From positions 573,001 through 637,000 of the forward strand of contig NZ_NSGE01000005.1 in the NCBI RefSeq assembly GCF_002294985.1: a DNA stretch of 64,000 nt, written 5' to 3'. Below are positions 9,804-20,942 of this stretch, one piece after another. How positions within the stretch are numbered: position 1 is the stretch's first letter; each line of letters begins with the position of its first letter. This DNA is from Mesorhizobium sp. WSM3862 (GTDB lineage: Bacteria; Pseudomonadota; Alphaproteobacteria; Rhizobiales; Rhizobiaceae). The position numbers were made by a program, and so were the translations under genes. The notes beneath the pieces are model-generated. The model did no database searches, was not told where the DNA came from, and saw nothing but the letters and a program-made list of their open reading frames with translations.

Positions 9804-10502
9804 GTGACAGAAGCCGTCATCGCATTGAGGGATGTCTCGCTGACGCTCGGCGAGGGCGCCTCCTCCGTCCATGTGCTGAAGGGCATCAGCCTCGATGTGG
9901 CCGCCGGCGAAGCCACCGGGATCGTCGGCCCGTCGGGATCCGGCAAGTCCACCTTGCTGATGGTTCTGGCCGGGCTGGAAAGGGTCGATTCGGGTACGGT
10001 GCGGATCGCCGGAGAATTGCTCAACGGCAAAAGCGAGGACCAGATTGCTTCATTTCGGGGGCGAAACATCGGCATTGTCTTCCAGTCCTTCCACCTCATC
10101 CCCAACATGACGGCGCTCGAGAATGTCGCGGTGCCGCTGGAGCTCGCCGGGCACGACGACCCGTTCGGGGTGGCCGCGCAGGAGCTCGCGGCGGTCGGCT
10201 TGAGCGACCGCGTGACGCACTATCCGGGAGAGCTTTCGGGCGGCGAGCAGCAGCGCGTGGCGATCGCCAGGGCCCTGGCGCCTTCGCCGCGCATCCTCAT
10301 TGCCGACGAGCCGACCGGCAACCTCGACCAGGCAACGGGAAAGCAGATCGCCGACCTCCTCTTCGCCAAGGCGGCCGAGCGCGGCATGACGCTGGTGCTG
10401 GTCACGCATGATCCGGCGCTTGCGGGCCGCTGCTCGCGCCAGGTGTCGATGCGCTCGGGACGCATCGAGGACGCGCCAAGACAGGCTAAGGTGCCGGCCT
10501 GA
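9804..10502 (+). CDS. ABC transporter ATP-binding protein, YbbA/LolD-like
   Basis: The 232-residue ATPase has Walker A GPSGSGKST, the Q-loop region VFQSFHLIPNMT, signature LSGGEQQR, Walker B ILIADEP and the switch histidine in VLVTHD. Sequence and context place it with the MacB/LolD/YbbA group that drives transport of hydrophobic compounds or lipids away from the membrane. It starts with GTG at 9804 and its stop overlaps the permease ATG by one base, so the pair is co-translated. The partner esterase gene is divergent. Confidence 0.92.
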   Translation: MTEAVIALRDVSLTLGEGASSVHVLKGISLDVAAGEATGIVGPSGSGKSTLLMVLAGLERVDSGTVRIAGELLNGKSEDQIASFRGRNIGIVFQSFHLIPNMTALENVAVPLELAGHDDPFGVAAQELAAVGLSDRVTHYPGELSGGEQQRVAIARALAPSPRILIADEPTGNLDQATGKQIADLLFAKAAERGMTLVLVTHDPALAGRCSRQVSMRSGRIEDAPRQAKVPA

Positions 10503-13042
10503 TGCGGACTTTGAAACTGGCCCTGCGCTTTTCGCTGCGCGAGATGCGCGGCGGGCTGTCCGGCTTCATGATCTTCCTCGCCTGCATCGCGCTTGGCGTC
10601 GCGGCGATCGGCGGCGTCAATTCGGTGGCGCAGGCGATTACCGCCGGCGTCGCCAACCAGGGCCAGACGCTGCTCGGCGGCGACCTGCGCTTCCAGATCA
10701 ACCAGCGCAGCGCTTCGGACGCCGAGCTCGGCTTCATCAAGAGCCTCGGCACGGTCTCGCTGAATTCCGGCATGCGCTCGATGGCGCGGCTCGAGGACGG
10801 CTCCGACCAGGCGCTGGTCGAAGCCAAGGCGGTCGACGACGCCTATCCGCTCTACGGCACGCTGGAGACCGATCCGCCGCTGCCCAGGAATGAGTTGTTC
10901 GGCGAGAGATCCGGCATCTTCGGCGCCGCCGCGCCCGCTCTCTTGTTCGATCGCCTCAATCTGCATATCGGCGACCGCTTGAAGCTTGGCGGCGCAACGT
11001 TCGAGCTGAGGGCCCGATTGGTCAGCGAACCCGACGCGATTTCCGACGGTTTCGGCTTCGCGCCGCGGCTGATGATTTCGCACGACGGGCTGGTCGCGTC
11101 AGAGCTGATTCAGCCCGGCAGCCTGGTCGAGAACGCCTATAAGATCCGATTGCCCGATGGCGCGAGCGAGGCGCGCATCAAAGGCATTCAAGCCGAAGCG
11201 GCGAAGGATTTTCCGCAGGCGGGCTGGTCGATCCGCACGCGCAGCAACGCAGCGCCGGCGCTTTCCGCCAACATCCAGCGCTTCTCGCAGTTCCTGACGC
11301 TGGTCGGGCTGACGGCGCTTGTGGTCGGCGGCGTCGGCGTGGCGAATGCCGTCCGCGCCTATCTCGACGGCAAGCGCGGCGTCATCGCCACCTTCAAGAG
11401 CCTCGGCGCCTCCGGGGGCTTCGTCTTCGCCATCTATCTCGTGCAGATTCTTTTGATTGCCGGGCTCGGCATCGTGCTCGGCCTGATCCTGGGTGCGGCA
11501 ATGCCGTTCGTGGCGAGCGCGCTCCTGCAGTCGGTCATTCCGGTGCCGGCGCGAGGCGGCTTTTATCCCGGCGCGCTTGCGATCGCGGCCCTGTTCGGCC
11601 TTTTGGTGACGCTGGCCTTCGCGCTGCTGCCGCTCGGCCGCGCCCGCGACGTGCCGGCAACGGCGCTGTTTCGCGAAATGGGGTTCGAAAGCCGCGGCCT
11701 GCCGCGCCTGCCCTATGTCGGCGCCGCGCTGACGATCGTGCTCGCGCTGGCGGCGCTCGCCATCCTTTCCGCCGACGATCGGCGCATCGCCTCGATCTTC
11801 GTCGGCGCCACCGCCTTTGCCTTCCTGGTGCTGCGGCTGGTGGCTGCGCTGGTCCAATGGCTGGCCCGGCGAAGCCCGCGGCTGCGGTCGGTCTCTCTCA
11901 GGCTGGCGCTTGGCAATATCCATCGGCCCGGCGCGCTGACGCCATCGGTGGTGCTGTCGCTCGGGCTCGGCCTGACGCTGCTGGTGACGCTGGCGCTGAT
12001 CGACGGGAATCTCAGACGCCAGATCTCCGGCAGCCTGCCGGAGCGGGCGCCGAACTTCTTCTTCGTCGACCTCCAGAGCAGCGATGTCGATGCCTTTGCC
12101 GGCCTGGTCGAAAAGGAAGCGCCGCAAGGGATGCTGGTCAAGGTGCCGATGCTGCGCGGCCGGATCATGGCGCTCAACGGCATCGACGTCGACAAGGTGA
12201 AGGTCCCCGCCGACGGCGCCTGGGTGCTGCGCGGCGACCGCGGGCTGACCTATGACGCAAAGCAGCCGGAAAACGCTACGCTGACCGAAGGCAAATGGTG
12301 GCCGCAGGACTATTCCGGCGAGCCGCTGGTGTCGTTCTCGGCCGAGGAAGGCAAAGCGATCGGGCTGAAGCTCGGCGACACGGTCACGGTCAACGTGCTC
12401 GGCCGCAACGTGACGGCAAGAATAGCTAGCTTCCGCCAGGTCGAGTGGGAAACCATGGGCATCAATTTCGTCATGATCTTCTCGCCCAATACGTTCGCCG
12501 GCGCGCCGCATGGCTGGCTGGCGACGCTGACCGACAGAAAGGCCACCACGGCCGACGACGCGCGGCTGCTCAACGCTGTCACCCGCGCCTTTCCGGCAGT
12601 GACGACGGTGAGGGTCAAGGACGCGCTCGACATCGTCAACCGGCTGGTCGCGCAGCTGGGCACTGCGATCCGCGCCGCAGCCGGCGTGGCGCTGATCGCC
12701 TCCGTGCTGGTGCTCTCCGGGGCTTTGGCCGCCGGCAACCGGGCGCGCATCCACGACGCGGTGGTGCTGAAGACGCTCGGCGCGACAAGGAGGACGCTGA
12801 TTGCGGCCTTCTCGCTGGAATATGTGCTGATCGGTCTTGCGACAGCGCTGTTCGCGCTTGCCGCGGGCGGCGTCGCGGCATGGTTCGTGGTGGCCCGCAT
12901 CATGACGCTGCCGTCGCACTTCATGCCGGAAGTTGCGGTGGCGACGATCCTCGTCTCGCTCGCCGTCACCGTCGGCATCGGCCTTGCCGGCACCTGGCGG
13001 GTGCTTGGCCACAAGGCGGCGCCGGTGCTGCGCGAGCTTTGA
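10502..13042 (+). CDS. ABC transporter permease, YbbP-like with two FtsX domains
   Basis: The 846-residue permease has an N-terminal membrane helix, a large periplasmic domain, an FtsX-type helical bundle (about residues 260-430), a second periplasmic region and a second FtsX bundle at the C-terminus. This duplicated layout is that of E. coli YbbP. With the preceding ATPase it should form an exporter or lipid-handling complex; the substrate is unknown. The closeness of the periplasmic esterase points to lipid or acyl substrates, which is inference. Confidence 0.9.
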   Translation: MRTLKLALRFSLREMRGGLSGFMIFLACIALGVAAIGGVNSVAQAITAGVANQGQTLLGGDLRFQINQRSASDAELGFIKSLGTVSLNSGMRSMARLEDGSDQALVEAKAVDDAYPLYGTLETDPPLPRNELFGERSGIFGAAAPALLFDRLNLHIGDRLKLGGATFELRARLVSEPDAISDGFGFAPRLMISHDGLVASELIQPGSLVENAYKIRLPDGASEARIKGIQAEAAKDFPQAGWSIRTRSNAAPALSANIQRFSQFLTLVGLTALVVGGVGVANAVRAYLDGKRGVIATFKSLGASGGFVFAIYLVQILLIAGLGIVLGLILGAAMPFVASALLQSVIPVPARGGFYPGALAIAALFGLLVTLAFALLPLGRARDVPATALFREMGFESRGLPRLPYVGAALTIVLALAALAILSADDRRIASIFVGATAFAFLVLRLVAALVQWLARRSPRLRSVSLRLALGNIHRPGALTPSVVLSLGLGLTLLVTLALIDGNLRRQISGSLPERAPNFFFVDLQSSDVDAFAGLVEKEAPQGMLVKVPMLRGRIMALNGIDVDKVKVPADGAWVLRGDRGLTYDAKQPENATLTEGKWWPQDYSGEPLVSFSAEEGKAIGLKLGDTVTVNVLGRNVTARIASFRQVEWETMGINFVMIFSPNTFAGAPHGWLATLTDRKATTADDARLLNAVTRAFPAVTTVRVKDALDIVNRLVAQLGTAIRAAAGVALIASVLVLSGALAAGNRARIHDAVVLKTLGATRRTLIAAFSLEYVLIGLATALFALAAGGVAAWFVVARIMTLPSHFMPEVAVATILVSLAVTVGIGLAGTWRVLGHKAAPVLREL

Positions 13043-13157
13043 TCCGGCAGCGCCCTTCGATGGCCTGTCTGCGTTAAATCTTGGTAAGAATGCCGGCGGG
13101 AAAAGGCTGAAAATCGGGCTTTTGCCTTCTCACGAAGCGTTACCGTTCGTTACCGTC

Positions 13158-13186
13158 TTGTTCTTGAGGTCGAGAACGCTCATATT
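13158..13186 (+). promoter_or_regulatory. Candidate promoter of the Bax-inhibitor-1 gene
   Basis: TTGTTC, a 17-base spacer and CATATT form a plausible housekeeping promoter about 100 bases before the start codon. Confidence 0.4.
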
Positions 13187-13286
13187 TCGCGCTAGGCATG
13201 CTGGAGTCCCGCCAGCGGCGCCTGGTCCAAGGAGGTCGCTCCAAGGACCTGTCACCGGACGGGGCAGAAGCAATAGAGGATTTCCA

Positions 13287-14027
13287 ATGGCTGATCCCAT
13301 TCGCAACTACCAGACGTCCGCCGCCTCGGGCGCGCGCGTCGATATCGATCAGGGCCTGCGGGCCTATATGATCAAAGTCTATAACCTCATGGGGCTTGGC
13401 CTGCTCATCACAGGCCTTGCCGCCTGGGGCGCATTCCAGCTTGCCGTCACCGGCGACGGCCAGCTCACCGCCTTCGGCCAGCTCATCTATGCTAGCGCGT
13501 TCCGCTGGGTCGTTATCCTGGCGCCTCTCGCTGCCGTGATGTTCCTGTCCTTCAGGATCCAATCGATGAGCGTGGCTGCGGCCCAGACCACGTTCTGGGT
13601 TTATGCCGGCCTTGTCGGCCTGTCGCTGTCGACGATCTTCCTCGTCTACACCGGCACCAGCATCACCCAGACCTTCTTCGCCACGGCCGCGGCCTTCGGC
13701 GGGCTGTCGCTCTACGGCTACACGACCAGGCGCGATCTGAGCGCGTTCGGCTCGTTCCTGATCATGGGCGTGATCGGGCTGCTGATCGCGATGGTCATCA
13801 ACATCTTCCTGGCGTCGTCGGCGCTGGCCTTCGCCATCTCGGCGATCGGCGTGCTGGTGTTCGCGGGCCTCACCGCCTACGACACGCAGCGCATCAAAGA
13901 GATGTATTTCGAGGGTGACGTCGCGGATGTCGCCGGCCGCAAGGCGATCATGGGCGCCCTGCAGCTCTATCTCGACTTCATCAACCTGTTCATGTTCCTG
14001 CTGCAGTTCATGGGCGACCGCCGCTAA
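13287..14027 (+). CDS. Bax inhibitor-1/YccA family membrane protein
   Basis: This is a 246-residue protein with seven hydrophobic segments after a polar N-terminus. It carries the BI-1 signatures FLASSALAFAISAIGVLVF and LTAYDTQRIKEMY near the C-terminus, followed by LQLYLDFINLFMFLLQ. BI-1 proteins are pH-sensitive calcium-leak or regulatory proteins of the inner membrane; E. coli YccA binds the protease FtsH, but whether this one does is unknown. It is monocistronic, with its own promoter candidate and a strong terminator. Confidence 0.93.
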   Translation: MADPIRNYQTSAASGARVDIDQGLRAYMIKVYNLMGLGLLITGLAAWGAFQLAVTGDGQLTAFGQLIYASAFRWVVILAPLAAVMFLSFRIQSMSVAAAQTTFWVYAGLVGLSLSTIFLVYTGTSITQTFFATAAAFGGLSLYGYTTRRDLSAFGSFLIMGVIGLLIAMVINIFLASSALAFAISAIGVLVFAGLTAYDTQRIKEMYFEGDVADVAGRKAIMGALQLYLDFINLFMFLLQFMGDRR

Positions 14028-14058
14028 ACGGTAGCCGTCCGGCTGGACCATAAACTTC

Positions 14059-14093
14059 GGAAAGGGCGGCCCAACGGCCGCCCTTTCCTTTTG
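14059..14093 (+). terminator. Intrinsic terminator of the Bax-inhibitor-1 gene
   Basis: A twelve-base-pair stem (GGAAAGGGCGGC with GCCGCCCTTTCC) is followed by TTTTG, 32 bases past the stop codon. Confidence 0.85.
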
Positions 14094-14140
14094 TGCGCTC
14101 CTCTGCTGATATTGAGGCAACAGGAAGAACTGCACAAATT

Positions 14141-14716
14141 ATGAGCAATCTGGCGATCAGAGCCGCTACTGCGGCCGACCTCGACCGAATAACCGAAATC
14201 TATGCTGACGCGGTCACGCACGGCACCGCAAGCTACGAACTGGAGCCGCCCAGCCGCGCCGAAATGGGCGATCGATTCGACAGTTTGGCACGAGGCGGCT
14301 TTCCCTATCTTGTGGCTGAAAGGGAGGGCGCCGTGCTCGGCTACGCCTATGCCGGACCGTTCCGGCCCCGGCCCGCCTATCGCTTCACCGTCGAGGACTC
14401 GGTCTATGTGGCGCCCGAGGCCAAGGGCCAGGGCATCGGCCGCCTGCTGATGCTGGCGCTCATCGAGGCGGCACGCCTGGCCGGCTTTCGCCAGATCGTC
14501 GCGGTGATCGGCGACGGCCATGCCGACAGCGCCTCGGTGCGCCTGCACGAGAAGCTCGCCTTTCGTCACTCCGGGCGCCTGGAAGGCTCCGGCTACAAGC
14601 ATGGGCGCTGGCTGGACACCGTGTTCATGCAGCTGCCGCTCAACGGCGGCGCGGAAGTGCCGCCGGATCCGGAGTCACTGCCGGAGCGGAGATTTCGCGG
14701 CAAATTGGATAGTTAA
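14141..14716 (+). CDS. GNAT N-acetyltransferase, phosphinothricin-type
   Basis: The 191-residue protein matches the phosphinothricin/methionine sulfoximine acetyltransferase branch of GNAT: IRAATAADLDRITEIYADAV at the start, the EDSVYV strand and the acetyl-CoA loop APEAKGQGIGRLL, then GFRQIVAVIGD. Members acetylate small amines or amino-acid analogues, including glutamine synthetase inhibitors; the exact substrate is unknown. Its stop overlaps the stop of the convergent DUF2794 gene by four bases. A 30-residue tail after the catalytic domain is low in conservation. Confidence 0.9.
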   Translation: MSNLAIRAATAADLDRITEIYADAVTHGTASYELEPPSRAEMGDRFDSLARGGFPYLVAEREGAVLGYAYAGPFRPRPAYRFTVEDSVYVAPEAKGQGIGRLLMLALIEAARLAGFRQIVAVIGDGHADSASVRLHEKLAFRHSGRLEGSGYKHGRWLDTVFMQLPLNGGAEVPPDPESLPERRFRGKLDS

Positions 14717-15099
14717 GCTTGGACCAGCTTCAGCTTGGGATCGAATACGCCGAGCACGCGGCCGAGTTCCTGACTGCGCTTGAGGATGCGTCCGCCGGCG
14801 GCGATGACGGCGAAGGCGCCCTGTCGGCGCGCCAATTTCGGGTCCTTGACGATCTGGAACAGCGGCACTTCGCTGGCGCGGCGGAAGACCGAAAAGACAG
14901 CGCGATCGGAAAGATGGTCGATCGCATAGTCGCGCCATTCATTGGCCGCCACCATGCGTCCGTAAAGCCTTAGGATCTGGTCGAGCTCGCGCCGGTCGAA
15001 GCGCACCGGCTGGTCGAGGCGTGCGCTGCGCGCCTCATGCAGCGGGATCAGTATTCCGGATGCTTCCCCATCCTCCGTCCCGCTGCTGTGATCGGTCAT
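14713..15099 (-). CDS. DUF2794 family protein
   Basis: The 128-residue protein has the DUF2794 pattern: a polar N-terminal region, then VRFDRRELDQILRLYGRMVAANEWRD compressed around residues 45-70 and the FSVFRRASEVPLFQIVKDP block. The family is restricted to alphaproteobacteria and has no known function. The ATG at 15099 (MTDHSSG) is chosen because residues further upstream are Arg/Pro-rich and look non-coding. Confidence 0.85.
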   Translation of the reverse strand: MTDHSSGTEDGEASGILIPLHEARSARLDQPVRFDRRELDQILRLYGRMVAANEWRDYAIDHLSDRAVFSVFRRASEVPLFQIVKDPKLARRQGAFAVIAAGGRILKRSQELGRVLGVFDPKLKLVQA

Positions 15100-15286
15100 G
15101 CCGCGATCCTTCGATTGAATCTTGCGCCGGCCAAGGTTCGCGCTTTCGCGGCCGAATTGCAAGGGCCGGCGAAGCAGGCTTGCGGTCCGCCGTTTCCGAA
15201 AGGTCCAGTCACGTTTGCAAAACGCGTGTTGGAATTGGTGATGCTCTGCCACATTGTCGCCACAAATTATCCGCGCTCATGCCCCA

Positions 15287-15439
15287 ATGTCCGACGAGTT
15301 TACCCGCGTTGCCTGAGACGGTTCGGTCCGGCACCGGCTCGTAAACCCCAAGCCCCCCGCCCACGGGTCAGCGTCGGATCGAACCAACCTCGGTTTTTCC
15401 TTGGAAAAATCAGGTGCGACGATCCCAAAACCTGAATAA
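15287..15439 (+). other. Possible small reading frame broken by an in-frame TGA
   Basis: An ATG at 15287 opens MSDEFTRVA, meets TGA at 15314-15316, and the same frame then stays open for 40 more codons (starting DGSVRHRLVNPKPP and ending IPKPE) up to TAA at 15437, which forms the first bases of a strong terminator stem. Codon third positions are mostly G or C as in real genes. No good ribosome site precedes the ATG. It may be a small gene lost to a stop mutation, a non-coding transcript, or chance. Confidence 0.25.
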
Positions 15440-15472
15440 CCGGCGTCAGAAGCAAGCTGACGCCGGTTTTTT
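15439..15472 (+). terminator. Strong intrinsic terminator
   Basis: An eleven-base-pair stem ACCGGCGTCAG/CTGACGCCGGT with a seven-base loop is followed by six T. It shows that a plus-strand transcript ends here, although no accepted gene lies on the plus strand just upstream. It could also help end the convergent GNAT gene. Confidence 0.8.
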
Positions 15473-15539
15473 CATGCCTGTCCGCTCTGGCCCGCCGGCC
15501 CCTGTCTCGCGGCCAGGCGGGCGTCATCACAATGCACGA

Positions 15540-16121
15540 TCAGGGAATGAGAGCTGGAACCGCTGCGCTGGATGAGCGACCAGTCCTAAGGAGCGCATAC
15601 AGGATCTCATCGCGCCAGATGCCGCCGACACGTAGATGATCACGCAGTAGGCCTTCGCGCCCGAATCCGAGTTTCTCGACCAATTTGCGCGACGGGGTGT
15701 TGTTGGGATCGATGAACGCCTGCAGACGGTGCAGGCCGAGATCGTCGAAACAGAAGTCGAGCATCGCCGAGACAGCCTCGGTGGCCATGCCCCGGCTCTG
15801 ATATGCGGGGTTGATGAAATAGCCGATGGCCGCACGCTTGTTGCGGATGTGGCCATCGTGATAGCTGACGAGGCCGAGGCAGCGGTCAGTCTCAATGTCG
15901 GCGACCGCCCAGTGCCGATGGTAGGACGGGGTGCAGGCGACATATCTGAGCACGGTGCGCTCGGTCTCGGTCCGCTTGGTGTGGACTGGTGCGTTCCAGA
16001 ACCGCATCGCCTCCGGGTCGGCAAAGCATTCGTGCATCGCATCCGTGTCCTCAGCCCTGAACTGACGCAGGCGTAGCCGCGTCGTCAGGAGAATCGGGTG
16101 CGGCTCGGGTCGCTTTGCCAT
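15540..16121 (-). CDS. RimJ/RimL-type GNAT acetyltransferase
   Basis: The 193-residue protein follows the RimJ/RimL pattern: TTRLRLRQFRAEDTDAM near the start, the strand IGYFINPAYQSRGMATEAVSA compressed around the acetyl-CoA loop QSRGMA, then LGLHRLQAFIDPNNTPSRKLVEKLGF. Such enzymes acetylate the N-terminus of ribosomal proteins or small amines; the substrate cannot be told. It is transcribed alone. Confidence 0.9.
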   Translation of the reverse strand: MAKRPEPHPILLTTRLRLRQFRAEDTDAMHECFADPEAMRFWNAPVHTKRTETERTVLRYVACTPSYHRHWAVADIETDRCLGLVSYHDGHIRNKRAAIGYFINPAYQSRGMATEAVSAMLDFCFDDLGLHRLQAFIDPNNTPSRKLVEKLGFGREGLLRDHLRVGGIWRDEILYALLRTGRSSSAAVPALIP

Positions 16122-16185
16122 GGATGCTCTGCTTCGTGGGCCCCGGCCGGCTTTCGTCGGCGATCAGGTTTTGTCAGCGGAGCCG

Positions 16186-16974
16186 TCAGAGCCGGTCAGG
16201 CTTGCGGATGAGCGCGGCGCCGAGAATCGGTCCCGGGACGCCGTCCTTGCCGACGGACTGCAGCAGCACGGCACAGCCGCCCTTCTTCGCAATCTCCGTC
16301 ATCGGCAGCTCGTAACGCTGCGCCTTGCCGTTCCACATGCCGGCGATCTGGATGTCGGAAACGGCGTTCCAATAGGTCATGTTGCGGCCGCTGTTTTCGC
16401 CCTGGCCGATCTTCACCATCTGCGGCGGATCGAAATAGACGATCACCACATGGGCGTCGGTCGGCCCATTGCCGGCATCGCCGGCGTCAATCATGACCCG
16501 ATCGCTGGTGCGGCTCACCTTGATGCCGACCCGCATGCCCTCGCCGGCCCTGTCCATGCGGGCCAGCGCGCCGTCTATCTCCTTGCGGTTGGCGCCGTTG
16601 ACATGGCTGCGGCCGTTGATGACGGCTTGCGGGGTATAGACCGAACGGCTGCCAAAGGCGCGCATATAGTCATACTGCCGCTCGGTGTTCTCTTTGTTGC
16701 TCAGCGTGTCCTGCCAGCCCAGATAGTCCCAGTAATTGACGTGATATGCGAGCGCGACGACATTTTCCTTCGCCGCCAGCTCGGCGAAGAATTCATCGGC
16801 CGGCGGACAGGAGCTGCAGCCCTGGCTGGTGAACAACTCGACGACGCCCAAAGGCTTTTCAGTCTGCGGCTTGCCGGTCGCGACTTTCTCAAGCTCGGCT
16901 GCTGAGGCCACGCGGCTCAACGCCGTGAGGACCAGCGCAACTGCCGTAAGCCGCAATGGTCCTCGCAATGCCAT
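16186..16974 (-). CDS. DUF1223 secreted thioredoxin-like protein
   Basis: The 262-residue product has a signal peptide ending in ASA and then the DUF1223 hallmark VELFTSQGCSSCPPAD, a CxxC in a thioredoxin-like fold, followed by YHVNYWDYLGWQD and the YTPQAVINGR block. The family is probably periplasmic and redox-active, but the function is not established. It is monocistronic with a promoter candidate upstream. Confidence 0.9.
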   Translation of the reverse strand: MALRGPLRLTAVALVLTALSRVASAAELEKVATGKPQTEKPLGVVELFTSQGCSSCPPADEFFAELAAKENVVALAYHVNYWDYLGWQDTLSNKENTERQYDYMRAFGSRSVYTPQAVINGRSHVNGANRKEIDGALARMDRAGEGMRVGIKVSRTSDRVMIDAGDAGNGPTDAHVVIVYFDPPQMVKIGQGENSGRNMTYWNAVSDIQIAGMWNGKAQRYELPMTEIAKKGGCAVLLQSVGKDGVPGPILGAALIRKPDRL

Positions 16975-17325
16975 GACCGTTCCAATTCCCGCCGGTCACG
17001 CCGGCCTTGTTCTGGTTGCTAAAATATGTGGCAGAACGGACAGTCAACGGGAAGTCACGTTGCGGTGAAATTTTGCCGCCGACCGCAGGTAAGGCGGCGA
17101 CAGGAGGGGCCACTGCATTCTTCGACCCGGTTCGATTTCGGGACCGCATCGCCGCGAAGCGGTAAGTTTGCTGCTGCCGGAGGATTTCTATTGCGCGCCA
17201 ATCGGACTTGGACTTTGAGCCGGGCCGGAGAATGCTTGGCCTGCCGCAGTTTAACTAGGACGTCAGTAGGCACCAGGCAGTGGGAAAATCTCCCCCTGCC
17301 TATGCCTACCGCCTATTCCCTGTCG
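16975..17325. other. Intergenic stretch without a supported gene
   Basis: Between DUF1223 and the end of acnA (351 bases) I see only a promoter candidate for DUF1223. No good coding frame, RNA gene or clear acnA terminator was found. Confidence 0.5.
17019..17047 (-). promoter_or_regulatory. Candidate promoter of the DUF1223 gene
   Basis: On the minus strand TTGACT is followed after 17 bases by TTTTAG, about 45 bases before the ATG. The -35 element is good and the -10 is weak. Confidence 0.35.
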
Positions 17326-20016
<2,691 letters not shown>

Positions 20017-20216
20017 GGCGATCCGTCCTTGTCTGTTCAGCCTGAAAGGGAACGGACGCCGTTGGCATGCAATCACGCGCAAAGGTGCGGGTACGGCCAT
20101 TTCCGCTGTCCGCTCCCGAGCAACCCGAGCCGTTGAAGGCGGCGCGTGCGCTGGTTCGGCGCTAATTCTGTTCCCGCGCCGACCGCTGGCACGGATGAAC
20201 CGCATATAGAGAATTT

Positions 20217-20233
20217 TCTGGAATAGTTCTAGA
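20217..20233. promoter_or_regulatory. Candidate Irr (iron control element) box between acnA and ccmA
   Basis: The palindrome TCTGGAA-TAG-TTCTAGA matches 11 of 14 fixed positions of the Irr/ICE consensus TTTAGAA-N3-TTCTAAA. Irr is the rhizobial regulator that senses haem and represses or activates iron-related genes. The site is placed to affect the iron-sulfur enzyme gene acnA, the haem-related ccm operon, or both. The assignment is by motif similarity only. Confidence 0.45.
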
Positions 20234-20299
20234 CAGTCGAAAAGCAAATTTGTGCGATGCGGCGGCGGCCGCGAAACGGTGCTTTCGGGACGGGCAAGG

Positions 20300-20902
20300 A
20301 TGCGGCTGATCGCCGAAAATCTGGGCGGCGAGCGCGGCGGCGAGACGGTTTTTTCCGGCATCGAATTCGCCCTCGACAGGGGCGAGGCACTCGTCGTCAC
20401 CGGGCCGAACGGCGCCGGCAAATCGACCCTTTTGCGGGTCATCGCCGGCTTGCTGCCGCCGGCCGAAGGCAAGGTAAAGGTCGAGGGCGGCGGCGACGAG
20501 TTTCCATCGGTCGCTTCGGCCTCGCACTATCTCGGCCATCTCAATGCGATGAAGACGGCATTGAGCGTCGAAGAAAACCTGGGCTTCTGGCGCGCCTTCC
20601 AGGGCGAGGCTGGTTTGAGCGTGGGGCAGTCGCTGGAGACGGTCGGATTGGACGGGCTCGGGCACCTGCCGTTCGGCTACCTTTCGACCGGGCAAAGGCG
20701 GCGCGCGTCGATCGCGAAGCTCCTGGTCAGCCGCCGGCCGGTCTGGCTGCTCGACGAACCGACCGCAGGGCTGGACAAGGCTTCGGAGGAACGATTCGCG
20801 GGATTGATGAGAGGGCATTGCCGAGAGGGAGGCATCATCGTGGCGGCCACGCATTTGCCGCTCGGGCTCGAGGGAGCCAAGACGTTGAGGATGGGTGACT
20901 GA
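20300..20902 (+). CDS. ccmA: Cytochrome c maturation ABC ATPase CcmA
   Basis: CcmA is the ATPase that, with CcmB, CcmC and CcmD, releases haem-loaded CcmE in the periplasm for c-type cytochrome assembly. The 200-residue protein has Walker [10 protein letters not shown], a degenerate signature LSTGQRRR typical of CcmA, and Walker [16 protein letters not shown] 20300 ([10 protein letters not shown]) fits the family length; an upstream in-frame ATG adds 16 unlikely residues. It heads the ccm operon, divergent from acnA. Confidence 0.94.
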   Translation: MRLIAENLGGERGGETVFSGIEFALDRGEALVVTGPNGAGKSTLLRVIAGLLPPAEGKVKVEGGGDEFPSVASASHYLGHLNAMKTALSVEENLGFWRAFQGEAGLSVGQSLETVGLDGLGHLPFGYLSTGQRRRASIAKLLVSRRPVWLLDEPTAGLDKASEERFAGLMRGHCREGGIIVAATHLPLGLEGAKTLRMGD

Positions 20903-20942
20903 TGTCGGCGCGAGGCACCCCTGGGCGAAGGCATACCAAGTC

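Noticed and set aside
11099..13012. 637-codon open frame antisense to the YbbP-like permease
   Set aside because: Dominated by Arg, Gln and His, with no recognisable domain and no ribosome site; the permease frame is coupled to its ATPase.
15314..15316. Selenocysteine at the in-frame TGA
   Set aside because: I see no convincing insertion hairpin just after the TGA, and the upstream frame is only nine codons with no good ribosome site.
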